A DNA stretch of 64,000 nt from Chryseobacterium gregarium DSM 19109 (GCF_000430845.1 NZ_AUMU01000011.1:62001-126000); one strand, 5' to 3'; shown: positions 43,661 through 53,171, counted from the first letter of the stretch. Notes: generated by a model not told the origin, from the sequence alone. Numbers and translations: made by a program.

Positions 43661-45001
43661 ATGTTGAAGCCGTCAGACCTAAAAAAACAACTGAACCATC
43701 TTATTCATCTTCCCGAACACCGGAGCTATCTTCTTGCGGTGAGCGGCGGAGTCGATTCTATGGTTCTGGCCTATCTGTTTAATGAGCTTCGGGACAAAGG
43801 GTATGCGTTTCAGATTGCCCATGTAAATTACAGGCTCCGGGGCAGGGATTCGGATCAGGACCAGGAAGTAGTAGAAGATTTCTGCAGAAAAAACCATATC
43901 AAGTTTCATCTGTACAAAGTTTCTGAAAAGGACCAGAGGCCGGGCAACTCCATTCAGCTTTGGGCACGCGAATTAAGGTACCGTTTTTTCAGACAGGTCC
44001 AGGAAAAAGAGAATTTAGATTTTTTGGCAACCGCCCATCATTTGAACGACCAACTGGAAACATTTATTATCAACCTTTCCAAAGCAGCAGGAATTAGCGG
44101 TCTGAGCGGAATTCCGGCGGGCAGTAATGCTATAGTACGCCCTCTTTTAAATTTCACCAAAGAAGAGATTTATAATTTCGCTGAGAAAAACAACATAGAA
44201 TATCGTGAAGACCTGTCCAATCAGAAAAATGATTACTTAAGAAATAAGATCAGAAACAGCATTGTTCCGCAACTTTTGGAAACCAATGACCATTTTATGG
44301 AGAATTTCGGGAAAAGTTTATCCTATTTAAACCAAACCCGGGATTTTATTCAGGAACAGATTCAGGAGATTGAAAACCGGATTTCTATTGCCGATGTACC
44401 TGATAAAATTTTATCCGGACAAAAACTGGCTCAGGAAAGTGACTTTGTAAAATTTGAAATTTTAAAAAAATACGGTTTTAATCAAGAAAGAGAAATTCCC
44501 AAAATTTTTAATGCTGAAAACGGGAGCTCTTTTTTTTCGAAAGAGTACCAGCTCATTATTGACCGGAACGAACTGGTGATCAGGAAAAGGCCAGATACCG
44601 AAAGGCAGAATACAGAAGAAGAAATTGTTCTGATTGAAAATTTTGACTTTTCTGAAAACCAAACCCTTCTTAATCTCGAAGATAATAAAGGTATTGAAGA
44701 AATCAATAAACCGTTTGAGTGGTCTTTTGATGCCGGAAAACTCCGCTTTCCTTTGCGGTTAAGGCGGCAGCAGGATGGTGATGAATTTTTTCCGTACGGT
44801 TTTTCGGGGAAAAAGAAAGTCTCCAAGTTTTTTAGGGACGAAAAAATATCTATTTTAGCGAGGCAAAAAATATGGGTTCTGGCTGACCGTGAAAATTCCG
44901 TCCTCGGAATTATTCCTTACAGGCAGGACCGGAGATATGCAGGGGATGAGAAGACCGACAACATTCTCAAAATTTTTAATAAAATCAAAAATGAAATTTA
45001 G
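43661..45001 (+). CDS. tilS: tRNA(Ile)-lysidine synthetase
   Basis: TilS modifies C34 of the CAU-anticodon tRNA-Ile to lysidine so that it reads AUA. The PP-loop AVSGGVDSMVLAYL is at about residues 27-40, IAHVNYRLRG and TAHHLNDQLETFIINL are further N-type ATPase motifs, and NIEYREDLSNQKNDYLRNKI is the family signature. The C-terminal substrate-binding region ends RRYAGDEKTDNILKIFNKIK. 446 residues is typical. The dsbD start overlaps its 3' end by 11 bases. Confidence 0.96.
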   Translation: MLKPSDLKKQLNHLIHLPEHRSYLLAVSGGVDSMVLAYLFNELRDKGYAFQIAHVNYRLRGRDSDQDQEVVEDFCRKNHIKFHLYKVSEKDQRPGNSIQLWARELRYRFFRQVQEKENLDFLATAHHLNDQLETFIINLSKAAGISGLSGIPAGSNAIVRPLLNFTKEEIYNFAEKNNIEYREDLSNQKNDYLRNKIRNSIVPQLLETNDHFMENFGKSLSYLNQTRDFIQEQIQEIENRISIADVPDKILSGQKLAQESDFVKFEILKKYGFNQEREIPKIFNAENGSSFFSKEYQLIIDRNELVIRKRPDTERQNTEEEIVLIENFDFSENQTLLNLEDNKGIEEINKPFEWSFDAGKLRFPLRLRRQQDGDEFFPYGFSGKKKVSKFFRDEKISILARQKIWVLADRENSVLGIIPYRQDRRYAGDEKTDNILKIFNKIKNEI

Positions 45002-47060
45002 AAAGTGGTTTTTATTAGCCCTGCTGTTTTTGGCAGCGGGAATTAATGCACAAATCAAAAATCCTGTAAAATTTAAGTTTACAATCAACGAGTTAGGGAA
45101 TAACCAGTATGAAGCCGTGCTGAATGCAACCATGGAAAGCGGCTGGCATATTTATTCCAAAGATATTCCGGAAGATACGGGAATTCCGACTGAGTATAAA
45201 GTTTCAGGGAAGAATATTGAACTGATCGGGAAATTTACGGAAACCGGCAAAAAGCATGAAGAGTTTTCTGAAGCTTTCGGAGGAAATATTGTATATTATT
45301 CCAATACAGCCGGCTTTAAACAGAAATTTAAATTAAAGGATGGAGCCAAACCCGGAGATGTGGTTGCTGAAATCACCTATCAGACCTGTGACGACCGTGT
45401 CTGCTTAGCTCCCAATACGTTAGAGTTCAACAAACAGGTTGCCCCAAAGAGTGCTACTGAAGAAGCTGCGACAGCGGAAACAGCAGAGCCAGCAAAAGAT
45501 TCTGTAAAAACAGCGGAAACGGTTGCTGTAAATCCTACAAAGGATGAAGTTATCATTACAGAAACTTCAAAGCTGGACCCGAAACAATTAAAAATAGGAT
45601 CCATTGATTTCCAGAAACCCCTGACCGACTGCGGGACAGCCGCAACAAAAGTGGACGAGAATTACTGGACCTACCTGTTCCTTGGATTCATCGGAGGGCT
45701 GATTGCTTTGCTGACACCATGCGTATTCCCTATGATTCCGCTGACGGTTTCATTTTTTACCAAAGGCAATAAAAACAAGGCCAAGGGCAAAAGGGATGCT
45801 TTGATCTATGGTTTCTTCATTCTCCTGATTTTCGTTTTATTAAGCGTTCCTTTCCATATTATTGACGGAATTGCAGGGAATGTCTTTAACGAGATTTCCA
45901 CCAGCGTATGGCTTAATATTGCCTTCTTTATCATATTTATCTTCTTTGCAGGAAGCTTTTTCGGATACTATGATATCACTTTGCCGAGCTCAATCGCCAA
46001 TAAATCTTCAAAGGCAGAAGAAGCCGGTGGTATCATCGGTATTTTCTTTATGGCTTTAACGCTGGTTATTGTTTCGTTCTCCTGTACGGGCCCTATTTTA
46101 GGAAGCTTACTGGGAAGTGCCGTAACAGGATCCACCAACGTTCCGATGCTGCTGACCTTTGCACTGGCCGGTTTCGGACTGGCATGGGCTATCATCTTCG
46201 GATTGCTGGCCCTGTTTCCTCAGGCATTGCAGAGCCTTCCGAAATCAGGAGGCTGGATGAATACGGTAAAAGTGGTGTTAGGTTTCGTGGAGTTGGCTTT
46301 AGCCTTGAAATTCCTATCCAAAGCAGACCTGGTTTCTAAAACATTCCTGTTAAAAAGAGAGCTTTTCATTGCCATCTGGATTATTGTGGCCCTTGGATTG
46401 ACTCTGTATTTATTCGGACTGATCAGATTTCCGCATGATGATAAAAAACCGAAAATTTCAGTCGCCAGAAAGATTTTAGGCGTTCTGGGATTAGGATTTG
46501 TCATCTATTTAATTCAGGGATTAATTCCTTCAGACCGTCCTAAGCTGCAGCTTTTAAGTGGAATCCTTCCTCCGCTGAATGTCAGCTATTTCCATGATGA
46601 AAAAGACGGAATCCTGGGAATGCATCCTGAACATGATTTCTTTACCGCTGTAGAGCTTGCCAAAAAAGAAAACAAACCGATTTTAATTGACTTTACAGGA
46701 TACGGTTGTGAAAACTGCAGGAAAATGGAAGAATTCGTCTGGAGCGAAGCTGATATTCTGCCGATTCTTCAAAACGACGTTGTACTGGCTTCTCTATATG
46801 TTGATGATAAAGAAGAACTGCCTGAAGACCAGAAAACAAAAATTGATCTGGGCGACGGACAGGTAAAAAAGGTAAAAACCATCGGTGACCGTTGGAGCCT
46901 GTTTCAGCAGGTGAACTTTAACAACAATTCCCAGCCGCATTATGTACTTATAACACCGGACGGAAAAGTAATCAATACGCCGGTTTCGGGATATATGCCG
47001 AAGGAAGATTTTAAAAAGTTCCTGGAATGTGGTGTCAATTTTTATAAAAAAAATAAATAA
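44991..47060 (+). CDS. dsbD: Protein-disulfide reductase DsbD-type thiol transporter
   Basis: About 689 residues from the ATG at 44991 (MKFRKWFLLALLFLAAGINA, a signal peptide). An upstream in-frame start inside tilS is not needed. The N-terminal periplasmic domain has ESGWHIYSKDIPEDTGIPTE and the Cys pair in TCDDRVCLAP. The central CcdA-like domain of eight helices has LLTPCVFPMIPLTVSFF and SCTGPILGSLLG, carrying the two membrane cysteines. The C-terminal thioredoxin-like domain has the CENC motif (GYGCENCRKM). It passes electrons from the cytoplasm to periplasmic thiol proteins. A Thr/Ala/Glu-rich linker follows the first domain. Confidence 0.95.
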   Translation: MKFRKWFLLALLFLAAGINAQIKNPVKFKFTINELGNNQYEAVLNATMESGWHIYSKDIPEDTGIPTEYKVSGKNIELIGKFTETGKKHEEFSEAFGGNIVYYSNTAGFKQKFKLKDGAKPGDVVAEITYQTCDDRVCLAPNTLEFNKQVAPKSATEEAATAETAEPAKDSVKTAETVAVNPTKDEVIITETSKLDPKQLKIGSIDFQKPLTDCGTAATKVDENYWTYLFLGFIGGLIALLTPCVFPMIPLTVSFFTKGNKNKAKGKRDALIYGFFILLIFVLLSVPFHIIDGIAGNVFNEISTSVWLNIAFFIIFIFFAGSFFGYYDITLPSSIANKSSKAEEAGGIIGIFFMALTLVIVSFSCTGPILGSLLGSAVTGSTNVPMLLTFALAGFGLAWAIIFGLLALFPQALQSLPKSGGWMNTVKVVLGFVELALALKFLSKADLVSKTFLLKRELFIAIWIIVALGLTLYLFGLIRFPHDDKKPKISVARKILGVLGLGFVIYLIQGLIPSDRPKLQLLSGILPPLNVSYFHDEKDGILGMHPEHDFFTAVELAKKENKPILIDFTGYGCENCRKMEEFVWSEADILPILQNDVVLASLYVDDKEELPEDQKTKIDLGDGQVKKVKTIGDRWSLFQQVNFNNNSQPHYVLITPDGKVINTPVSGYMPKEDFKKFLECGVNFYKKNK

Positions 47061-47080
47061 CGCCTCCTAAATAAAAGCGG

Positions 47081-47113
47081 AAGCCTTATCATTTAACTGG
47101 TAAGGCTTTTTTT
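47081..47113 (+). terminator. Intrinsic terminator after dsbD
   Basis: AAGCCTTATCA and TGGTAAGGCTT (one G-U pair) around TTTAAC, followed by seven T. Confidence 0.85.
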
Positions 47114-47272
47114 ATGGCCTGATTTTTAAGATGATATTAAAACTACTATTTAAAGAATATAAAATTAATATACATTCATATTTTTAGGTATAAAATTTGC
47201 AATAAAATCAATTAATATAGGCGATATCTTCACCTTTATTAAATAATCATTTAATATTTAAAAACAAAAACT

Positions 47273-47791
47273 ATGGCAGAAATCATTTCACAAGAGAAAC
47301 AGAACACAGGCAGGCAGAAAAAAAAATTAATCCGTGTGGACATGACTCCGATGGTAGACTTGGGATTTTTACTGATTACCTTTTTTATGTTTACTACCAA
47401 TTTCACAAAACCTAATGTAATGGATTTGGGATTGCCGGCAAAAGGACCACAGTCACCTCATAATGACGTAAAAGATAAAAACCAGGTTACTTTTATTCTG
47501 GGTAAGGACAATCGTGTTTTTTATCATCAAAGCAATAAAGATGAATTAAATAAAAACAATTTAAAAGAAACTGATTTCGGCGGAATCAATATTACTAAAA
47601 TTATTTCTGAAGCGTATAACAACGCTCCGAAAAAAGAGGTTTTTACCATTATTATTGAGCCGACAGATGATGCCAATTATAAAAATTTCGTAGACGTTCT
47701 GGATAATGTTTCGATTTCCAAGAAAGAACGTTATGGGATAACAGATATCAAACCGTGGGAAAAGAAAGTATATGAAGAATTAATTAAATAA
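47273..47791 (+). CDS. Orphan ExbD paralogue
   Basis: A 172-residue ExbD with KLIRVDMTPMVDLGFLLITF (proton-path Asp), FMFTTNFTKPNVMDLGLPAK and an end ERYGITDIKPWEKKVYEELI. It is strikingly close to the second ExbD of the TonB locus (31996-32568). No exbB or tonB stands beside it, and terminators flank it. It probably arose by duplication and may exchange into the ExbB/ExbD complex or serve a separate TonB system. About 210 bases upstream are AT-rich with no firm promoter. Confidence 0.93.
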   Translation: MAEIISQEKQNTGRQKKKLIRVDMTPMVDLGFLLITFFMFTTNFTKPNVMDLGLPAKGPQSPHNDVKDKNQVTFILGKDNRVFYHQSNKDELNKNNLKETDFGGINITKIISEAYNNAPKKEVFTIIIEPTDDANYKNFVDVLDNVSISKKERYGITDIKPWEKKVYEELIK

Positions 47792-47818
47792 TAAAAGTTT
47801 AAGCAAGTTTAATATCAG

Positions 47819-47844
47819 AGGGCATTTCAGAATGCCCTTTTTTT
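47819..47844 (+). terminator. Intrinsic terminator after orphan exbD
   Basis: AGGGCATT-TCAG-AATGCCCT followed by a T run. Confidence 0.85.
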
Positions 47845-47871
47845 ATTTACTTTTGGACATAATTTTATTCA

Positions 47872-48381
47872 ATGAAAAACTTTTTAACTGCAGCTGCATT
47901 CTCAGCTCTTCTGGTTTCATGTACTCAAAAAGAAGCATCTTCCAATCAGAACCCTGCTGACAGCACAAAGATTGTAGATTCCATCAATGCTGCAAGAACA
48001 AAAATAAATGACCGTATTAAATCTAAAAACCGGTTCAAGGATTTCAGCGGTACTCATACATTCACCCATAACCTGATCAAAAACCCGGGATCTGTAAGTT
48101 TTGAAAAAATTGATGGTGAAGCAGATCATTATAATGTTTCAGGCAGCGTCAGCTCAGGAAAAAATTCTCTGAAGATTAAAGGTGTCATGGCGGCTGTTTC
48201 CGATAAATATATGAATTTCACCGGGGAAATCACCCAAAGCATTTCTGAAAACGACGGCGGAAAACCATATACCCGAAAAGGCACCAAAACATTTCTGTCA
48301 AAAGACGGTGGGAGAACTTTCAGGCTGCAGGATATGGTCAATGGTTCAGGATTTGTTGATTACATTGATATCCACTTTTAA
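47872..48381 (+). CDS. Hypothetical lipoprotein
   Basis: A 169-residue lipoprotein (AAFSALLVSC, Cys at residue 17). An Asn/Asp/Ser-rich linker precedes a probable beta-barrel or beta-sandwich domain with alternating polar/hydrophobic strands (FSGTHTFTHNLIKNPGSVSF, YTRKGTKTFLSKDGG). I do not recognise a named family. It starts ten bases before the alpha/beta-hydrolase gene, so the two and the next lipoprotein gene are probably one operon. Confidence 0.75.
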   Translation: MKNFLTAAAFSALLVSCTQKEASSNQNPADSTKIVDSINAARTKINDRIKSKNRFKDFSGTHTFTHNLIKNPGSVSFEKIDGEADHYNVSGSVSSGKNSLKIKGVMAAVSDKYMNFTGEITQSISENDGGKPYTRKGTKTFLSKDGGRTFRLQDMVNGSGFVDYIDIHF

Positions 48382-48391
48382 TTATTAAATT

Positions 48392-49174
48392 ATGCTGAAT
48401 TTTGAAAGAAAAGGGAACGGTAAAGAAATCCTGGTGCTGCTTCACGGCTTCATGGAAAACCTTACGATATGGAACGATATGGAACTTCATCTTTCCGAAG
48501 ATTTTTCTTTGTTAAAGATTGACCTTCCGGGGCATGGGCAGTCTGAAATCATGGCTGAAGTTCAGACAATGGAACTGATGGCTGAAGAAGTAAAAACGGT
48601 ACTGGATGATCAGAATATAGACAAAGTGCACCTGCTGGGCCATTCGATGGGAGGATATGTTTCTTTGGCATTTGCCGAGAAGCACCCTGAATATCTTAAA
48701 AGCCTGACCTTATTTTTCTCCACTTATTTTCCGGATGATGAAGAGAAAAAAGAACAGCGGATTAAAAGCTACCGGATTATAAAAGACTCTTTTCCCCATT
48801 ATGCCAGAGCAGGAATCCCGAATTTATTCAATCCGAATGAAAGGGACATTCTGGAAGGAAAAATTGAAACGGCACTGAAAGTGGCCCTTTCCACTAATAA
48901 TCTCGGCGCGCTGGCTTCTGTAAAGGGTATGGTGGCAAGAACCGACAAGAAACATGTTATTGAAAATCTTGATGCGAAAATTTTAATCCTCGCAGGAAAA
49001 CATGACCATGCCGTAAAAACAGACATGCTTATCAAGAAACTTCCCGATAGGACCAATATCAAATCATATGTCCTGGATTGCGGGCACAACGGACACTGGG
49101 AAAAACCTGCTATCTGTGCAGAAATCATCAATACGGAACTCCTTCACAATCTTCCCAAAAAATTAGTTTTTTAA
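48392..49174 (+). CDS. Alpha/beta hydrolase
   Basis: A 260-residue alpha/beta-fold hydrolase without a signal peptide. The oxyanion region is VLLHGFMENLTIW, the nucleophile elbow GHSMGGYVSLAFAEKHPEYL, an acid is in LAGKHDHAVKTDMLIKKL, and the catalytic His in DCGHNGHWEKP. Such proteins are esterases, thioesterases or C-C hydrolases; no substrate can be stated. It sits 10 bases after the lipoprotein gene and 9 bases before another lipoprotein gene. Confidence 0.92.
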   Translation: MLNFERKGNGKEILVLLHGFMENLTIWNDMELHLSEDFSLLKIDLPGHGQSEIMAEVQTMELMAEEVKTVLDDQNIDKVHLLGHSMGGYVSLAFAEKHPEYLKSLTLFFSTYFPDDEEKKEQRIKSYRIIKDSFPHYARAGIPNLFNPNERDILEGKIETALKVALSTNNLGALASVKGMVARTDKKHVIENLDAKILILAGKHDHAVKTDMLIKKLPDRTNIKSYVLDCGHNGHWEKPAICAEIINTELLHNLPKKLVF

Positions 49175-49183
49175 ATACCTGTT

Positions 49184-50008
49184 ATGAAGATCTATATTTT
49201 ACCTGCCGTTTTCCTGATTATTTCAGGCTGCAAAAAAGAGAGCTCCACGGTAACCATGCAGCAGAATAATCCTTCAGAAGCTGTTTCCGGAAATACAAGG
49301 AAAGATTCGGTTAACACGCAACAAAACAAAGAGGAAATATTTATTTTCGCTACTGAACTTTGTGAAAATAAAGGCCGTTTTAACCTGGACAAATACTCTA
49401 AAAAAGAACTGGAGGATACCTATAAACTTTGGTTCCAGATGGGCGGTGCATTACTCAGCACACCCTCGGTTTTCAATCTCAATGACCTTCAGAAAGTAAG
49501 AACTGAAAAAGATCAAATCTTAGCTAAGCTTGATAAAGATTTTACACAGCAGAAAAAAGTTTTAGAAAATTTAAAAGTAGTCAGAGATCCTTATTGGGAA
49601 AATATAAAAACCCGGAAGTTGCAGGAACTTACGGACGAATATGAATTCCGAAAGACTGAGATCCAGGCTTTTTCAAACCCTTCCATCCTGCTTCATCATA
49701 AACTTTCGAAAAACTGCGAAAATTTCGCAAAAGCATTGCATTCAGACGGACCGCAAATGATTGAGGAATGGAGAAAACTTCGTGAAGCGATGAGCAAAAG
49801 AAACAGTGACCCGCAGAAAATCATGAATGAATTTGAAGAACATTTCAGCTCACCTGATCAAAAAGATTATGCAGTTGTGGATTTAATTACTTTCGGATGG
49901 GGCAACTGCGCAAATGACGGTCTTAAAAAGACTGAACATGATGAAAAAATGTATAAAAAGTTCAATTCCCTTTTCATAAAAATAGACTCCGAATGCGATG
50001 AGCCTTAG
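49184..50008 (+). CDS. Hypothetical lipoprotein
   Basis: A 274-residue lipoprotein (MKIYILPAVFLIISGC, Cys at residue 16). A Ser/Asn/Gln linker is followed by a helical domain with Lys/Glu-rich stretches (LEDTYKLWFQMGGALL, RKLQELTDEYEFRKTEIQAF). Four further Cys occur late (SKNCENFAK, WGNCANDG, DSECDEP and FATELCENKG near the front), so disulfides are possible in the envelope. No family recognised. Confidence 0.72.
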   Translation: MKIYILPAVFLIISGCKKESSTVTMQQNNPSEAVSGNTRKDSVNTQQNKEEIFIFATELCENKGRFNLDKYSKKELEDTYKLWFQMGGALLSTPSVFNLNDLQKVRTEKDQILAKLDKDFTQQKKVLENLKVVRDPYWENIKTRKLQELTDEYEFRKTEIQAFSNPSILLHHKLSKNCENFAKALHSDGPQMIEEWRKLREAMSKRNSDPQKIMNEFEEHFSSPDQKDYAVVDLITFGWGNCANDGLKKTEHDEKMYKKFNSLFIKIDSECDEP

Positions 50009-50056
50009 TCAGGTTTTATCAAAAATCTTGTATCTTAGTCGTATCTAACTGTTTTC

Positions 50057-50851
50057 ATGGGGATTTTCACTTTCAAAAAAAAGAAACCGGTCATCGGTCT
50101 GACACTTTCAGGCGGAGGCATGCGCGGGATTGCTCATATCGCAGTCCTGAAAGCTTTGGAAGAATATAACCTGAAGCCGGATATTATTTCGGGGACCAGT
50201 GCAGGATCAATTGTCGGAGCCTTTTATTCTTTCGGGAAAACCCCTGATGAGATGATGGATATTGTCAAAAAGACTACTTTTTTTTCACGATCCTATTTAA
50301 GGCTTACCAAGAATGGTATTTTCAGCTCAAAATTTATTCTACAGCTTTTTCATGACTATTTTCCGGAAGATGATTTCAGGATTCTGAAAATCCCGGTCTA
50401 TGTAGCAGCTACGGAAATGACCCATGGCATTGTTGATTTTTTTTCAGAAGGCGAACTTTTCACCCCGCTGCTGGCTTCGTCCAGCGTTCCTTTTATTTTA
50501 CCGCCGGTGAAAATCAGAGAAAAAATATACGTTGACGGCGGGGTTTTAGACAACCTGCCGATTGAACCTATTATAGACAAATGTGATTTTTTAATTGCAT
50601 CACATGTTAATTCCATCAGCTATGACAGCTTGGAAAAGATGAGCCTGATGAAGGAATTCGACCGGATTCTCCATTTAGCGATTGCCAAATCGGTATATTC
50701 CAAGGCGAAATCATGTGATATCTTTTTAGATCCGCCCAAAATGACGAAGTTCAGCCTATTCAACAAAAAATTTCTTGATGTGATGTTTCAGGAAACTTAT
50801 GAATATACGTGTAAAGAACTCGAAGAAAAAGGATATTCAAGGATTTTATGA
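50057..50851 (+). CDS. Patatin-like phospholipase
   Basis: A 264-residue RssA/YchK-size patatin. The oxyanion motif GLTLSGGGMRGIAHIAVLKA is at the N-terminus, the Ser nucleophile in GTSAGSIVGAFYS (Ser near residue 45), and the catalytic Asp in VDGGVLDNLPIEP. Ser-Asp dyad hydrolases of this size act on phospholipids in the cytoplasm or at the membrane. It lacks signal peptide, transmembrane and surface-antigen domains, so it is the short form. 48 bases separate it from the preceding lipoprotein gene. It is convergent with nrnA. Confidence 0.92.
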   Translation: MGIFTFKKKKPVIGLTLSGGGMRGIAHIAVLKALEEYNLKPDIISGTSAGSIVGAFYSFGKTPDEMMDIVKKTTFFSRSYLRLTKNGIFSSKFILQLFHDYFPEDDFRILKIPVYVAATEMTHGIVDFFSEGELFTPLLASSSVPFILPPVKIREKIYVDGGVLDNLPIEPIIDKCDFLIASHVNSISYDSLEKMSLMKEFDRILHLAIAKSVYSKAKSCDIFLDPPKMTKFSLFNKKFLDVMFQETYEYTCKELEEKGYSRIL

Positions 50852-50898
50852 GTTCTGGTCTTTAAAAACGCATTAAGTGAGATTTTGTATCCCGAAAA

Positions 50899-51909
50899 TC
50901 ATAAATGGTCCTCTCCTTCTATCCTGCTTTTAAAAGTCTCAATGGTTTCCTGCAATGATTCATGGGATTTTCCTCCGGCTGCATTAATATGCCCTCCCCC
51001 GCTGAAATATTTTCTTGAAAACTGGTTGACATCCATATCATCCTTGCTCCGGAAAGAAATCTTAATAAAATCATCATACAGGTCTTCCATGAAAAATGCA
51101 GCCATTTTTACGCCCAGAATGCTTAATCCGTAGTTAACGAAGCCTTCCGTATCGCCTTTCTGGAAACCGTACTCTTTCAATTCTTCTCTGGTAAGGTATA
51201 AAATGGCCACTTTACCATTTTTTGCGACCTCGATTCTTCCTAAGATCAAAGCGAGCAGCTGAAGACGGGAAACAGTGTTGGTATCCCATGTATTGGAAGT
51301 GATCATGGCAGGATCTGCCCCTTTTTCTATCAGGTTAGCAACAATTCTGTGGGTGGTGGCACTGGTGGAACGGAAACGGAATCCTCCTGTATCAGTCATA
51401 ATTCCCGTATACAAACATTCGGCAATATCTTTATTCACCAGCTTTTCATCATCCATTGCTTCAATAAAATGATAAATCATCTGGCAGGTTGCCGGAATAA
51501 CAGTGTCTGAATAGACATAATCAAACGGCTCCGGTTGCTGGTGGTGGTCGATAAGTATCTTTTTACCCCGTGCATGGGTCAGCCAGTCTCCCAGCACTCC
51601 GATCCTTGAAGGTGAATTGAAATCCAGGCAAAAAATAACATCCGCTTCACTGATCAGGTCGGAAGCAATTTTCCTTTTGTAGTCTGCAATAAGCGTTTTC
51701 TTGGCTTCAGGCATCCATTTCAGGAATTTCGGAAAGTCATTCGGGACAATAACTTCAGCATGGATTCCTTTGGCTTTCAGATAATGTTTTAACCCTAAAC
51801 TGGAACCAACAGCATCACCATCAGGATTATAGTGCGTAAGAATTACTATTTTATTTTCCGGGATCAGTAAGGTATTGATTTCTAAAAGTTCTGCAGGTGT
51901 AAACATCAT
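50899..51909 (-). CDS. nrnA: DHH/DHHA1 phosphoesterase (NrnA type)
   Basis: A 336-residue DHH-family protein. The metal motifs are ILTHYNPDGDAVGSSLGLKH (D-x-D), DVIFCLDFNSPSRIG, and LIDHHQQPEPFDY (DHH). The C-terminal DHHA1 domain has FSRKYFSGGGHINAAGGKS. NrnA degrades short RNA/nanoRNA and dephosphorylates pAp. Both the first and second codons are ATG. A TATCTTTG box stands upstream. Confidence 0.92.
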   Translation of the reverse strand: MMFTPAELLEINTLLIPENKIVILTHYNPDGDAVGSSLGLKHYLKAKGIHAEVIVPNDFPKFLKWMPEAKKTLIADYKRKIASDLISEADVIFCLDFNSPSRIGVLGDWLTHARGKKILIDHHQQPEPFDYVYSDTVIPATCQMIYHFIEAMDDEKLVNKDIAECLYTGIMTDTGGFRFRSTSATTHRIVANLIEKGADPAMITSNTWDTNTVSRLQLLALILGRIEVAKNGKVAILYLTREELKEYGFQKGDTEGFVNYGLSILGVKMAAFFMEDLYDDFIKISFRSKDDMDVNQFSRKYFSGGGHINAAGGKSHESLQETIETFKSRIEGEDHL

Positions 51910-51937
51910 GATGTTTATTTTTTTAAATTTGAGTTTC

Positions 51938-51945
51938 CAAAGATA
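51938..51945 (-). promoter_or_regulatory. -7 box (TATCTTTG) of nrnA
   Basis: TATCTTTG on the minus strand, 28 bases upstream of the nrnA ATG at 51909. Confidence 0.5.
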
Positions 51946-52063
51946 AAGCTTTTAGATAAATCATCCGTATTTTTGTTGCCGATATACAATTTCATCCGGT
52001 CATGGGTTTTGAGCCTGTAAGCCATAAAAAAGATATTAATAATTAAAAAAAGATTTGCTAAAG

Positions 52064-52094
52064 TTTGCAACTTTTAAAAAAAACCATATCTTTG
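52064..52094 (+). promoter_or_regulatory. Promoter of rpmH
   Basis: TTTG at 52064-52067 and TATCTTTG at 52087-52094, 19 bases apart, match the flavobacterial -33/-7 promoter, with about 43 bases to the ATG at 52138. One of the cleanest promoters in the window. Confidence 0.7.
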
Positions 52095-52137
52095 CAACCT
52101 GAAAAATAATAGATAATTACGATTTAAACATATAGTA

Positions 52138-52296
52138 ATGAGTAAAAGAACGTTCCAGCCATCAGAAAGAAAAAGAAGAAACAAACACGGTTTCAGAGAA
52201 AGAATGTCTACGCCAAATGGAAGAAGGGTTTTGGCTGCGAGAAGAGCTAAAGGCAGAAAGAGTTTAACTGTAAGTGCAGCACGCGCTAAGAGATAA
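52138..52296 (+). CDS. rpmH: 50S ribosomal protein L34
   Basis: A 52-residue ORF reading [20 protein letters not shown] and ending [11 protein letters not shown], unmistakably bacterial L34 (TFQPS opening, [19 protein letters not shown] core). The usual neighbours rnpA and dnaA are not here; instead nrnA is divergent and ftsE follows. It has its own promoter and a terminator. Confidence 0.98.
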   Translation: MSKRTFQPSERKRRNKHGFRERMSTPNGRRVLAARRAKGRKSLTVSAARAKR

Positions 52297-52321
52297 TCTT
52301 TATTATTATCATATACAAATC

Positions 52322-52354
52322 ATGCTTGAAAAGAAGTTTTTCAGGCATTTTTTG
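52322..52354 (+). terminator. Intrinsic terminator after rpmH
   Basis: ATGCTTGAAAA and TTTTCAGGCAT (one G-U pair) around GAAGT, followed by six T. Confidence 0.8.
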
Positions 52355-52451
52355 TTGTTAAAATTTGCCAAAATTAAAGGTTATTCACCTTCTTTTTCCT
52401 ATTTTTAAATTCTGAAAAATTTCTTAGAAAAAGCCATATTAAAACTGAATT

Positions 52452-53162
52452 ATGCCACATACCAATATATCAGGAGATAATATCATCACCCTTCAGCATG
52501 CAAAAATTGCACAGAAGAACTTTACGGTTCTTTCTGATGTGAATCTGAATATTAAAAAAGGAAGATTCTGCTATCTTATCGGAAAAACAGGTTCCGGGAA
52601 AAGCTCATTGCTGAAAACACTATATGGGCACATTCCGTTGGTTTCAGGACACGGAGCCGTGGTGGGTTTTGATCTGGCAAAATTAAGAGCTTCAGATATT
52701 CCTAACCTGAGAAGAAAATTAGGGATTGTATTTCAGGACTTTCAATTACTTTCCGACAGAACAGTTGAAAAAAATTTGAAATTCGTCCTTGAAGCCACAG
52801 GCTGGAGCGACAAGGTAAAAATTGAAGACCGGATCAATGAAGTATTAGGGAGTGTGAACATGAAGAGCAAAAAGCATAAAATGCCCCATGAACTTTCCGG
52901 CGGTGAACAGCAGCGTATCGCGATTGCGAGAGCTTTACTGAACCACCCCGACCTGATTTTGGCGGATGAGCCGACAGGAAACCTGGATCCGGAAACATCA
53001 AATGAAATCATGACCGTTCTTAAACAGGTGGCCCTTGAAAACGGAGCTGCCGTAGTGATGGCAACCCATGATTACCATATGATCCAGAACTTCCCGGGAG
53101 AGGCCATCAGATGTGAGGACGGAAAGGTCTCTGTGCTGGATACCGCAGAATTGTTTGAATAA
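52452..53162 (+). CDS. ftsE: Cell division ATP-binding protein FtsE
   Basis: A 236-residue ABC ATPase. Walker A GKTGSGKSS is at 44-52, the Q-loop is in GIVFQDFQLL, the signature LSGGEQQ at 148-154, Walker B LILADEP at 168-174, and the H-loop MATHDYHMI. The FtsE-specific pattern (FQDFQLLSDRTVEKNL, TGNLDP) distinguishes it from LolD-type ATPases. FtsEX controls peptidoglycan hydrolases at the septum. ftsX is not adjacent, which is common in flavobacteria as far as I know. Confidence 0.9.
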   Translation: MPHTNISGDNIITLQHAKIAQKNFTVLSDVNLNIKKGRFCYLIGKTGSGKSSLLKTLYGHIPLVSGHGAVVGFDLAKLRASDIPNLRRKLGIVFQDFQLLSDRTVEKNLKFVLEATGWSDKVKIEDRINEVLGSVNMKSKKHKMPHELSGGEQQRIAIARALLNHPDLILADEPTGNLDPETSNEIMTVLKQVALENGAAVVMATHDYHMIQNFPGEAIRCEDGKVSVLDTAELFE

Positions 53163-53171
53163 AAATTAAAA

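Noticed and set aside
44889-44990. Extended N-terminus of DsbD inside tilS
   Set aside because: The ATG at 44991 starts a proper signal peptide. The extension only re-reads the tilS end in another frame.
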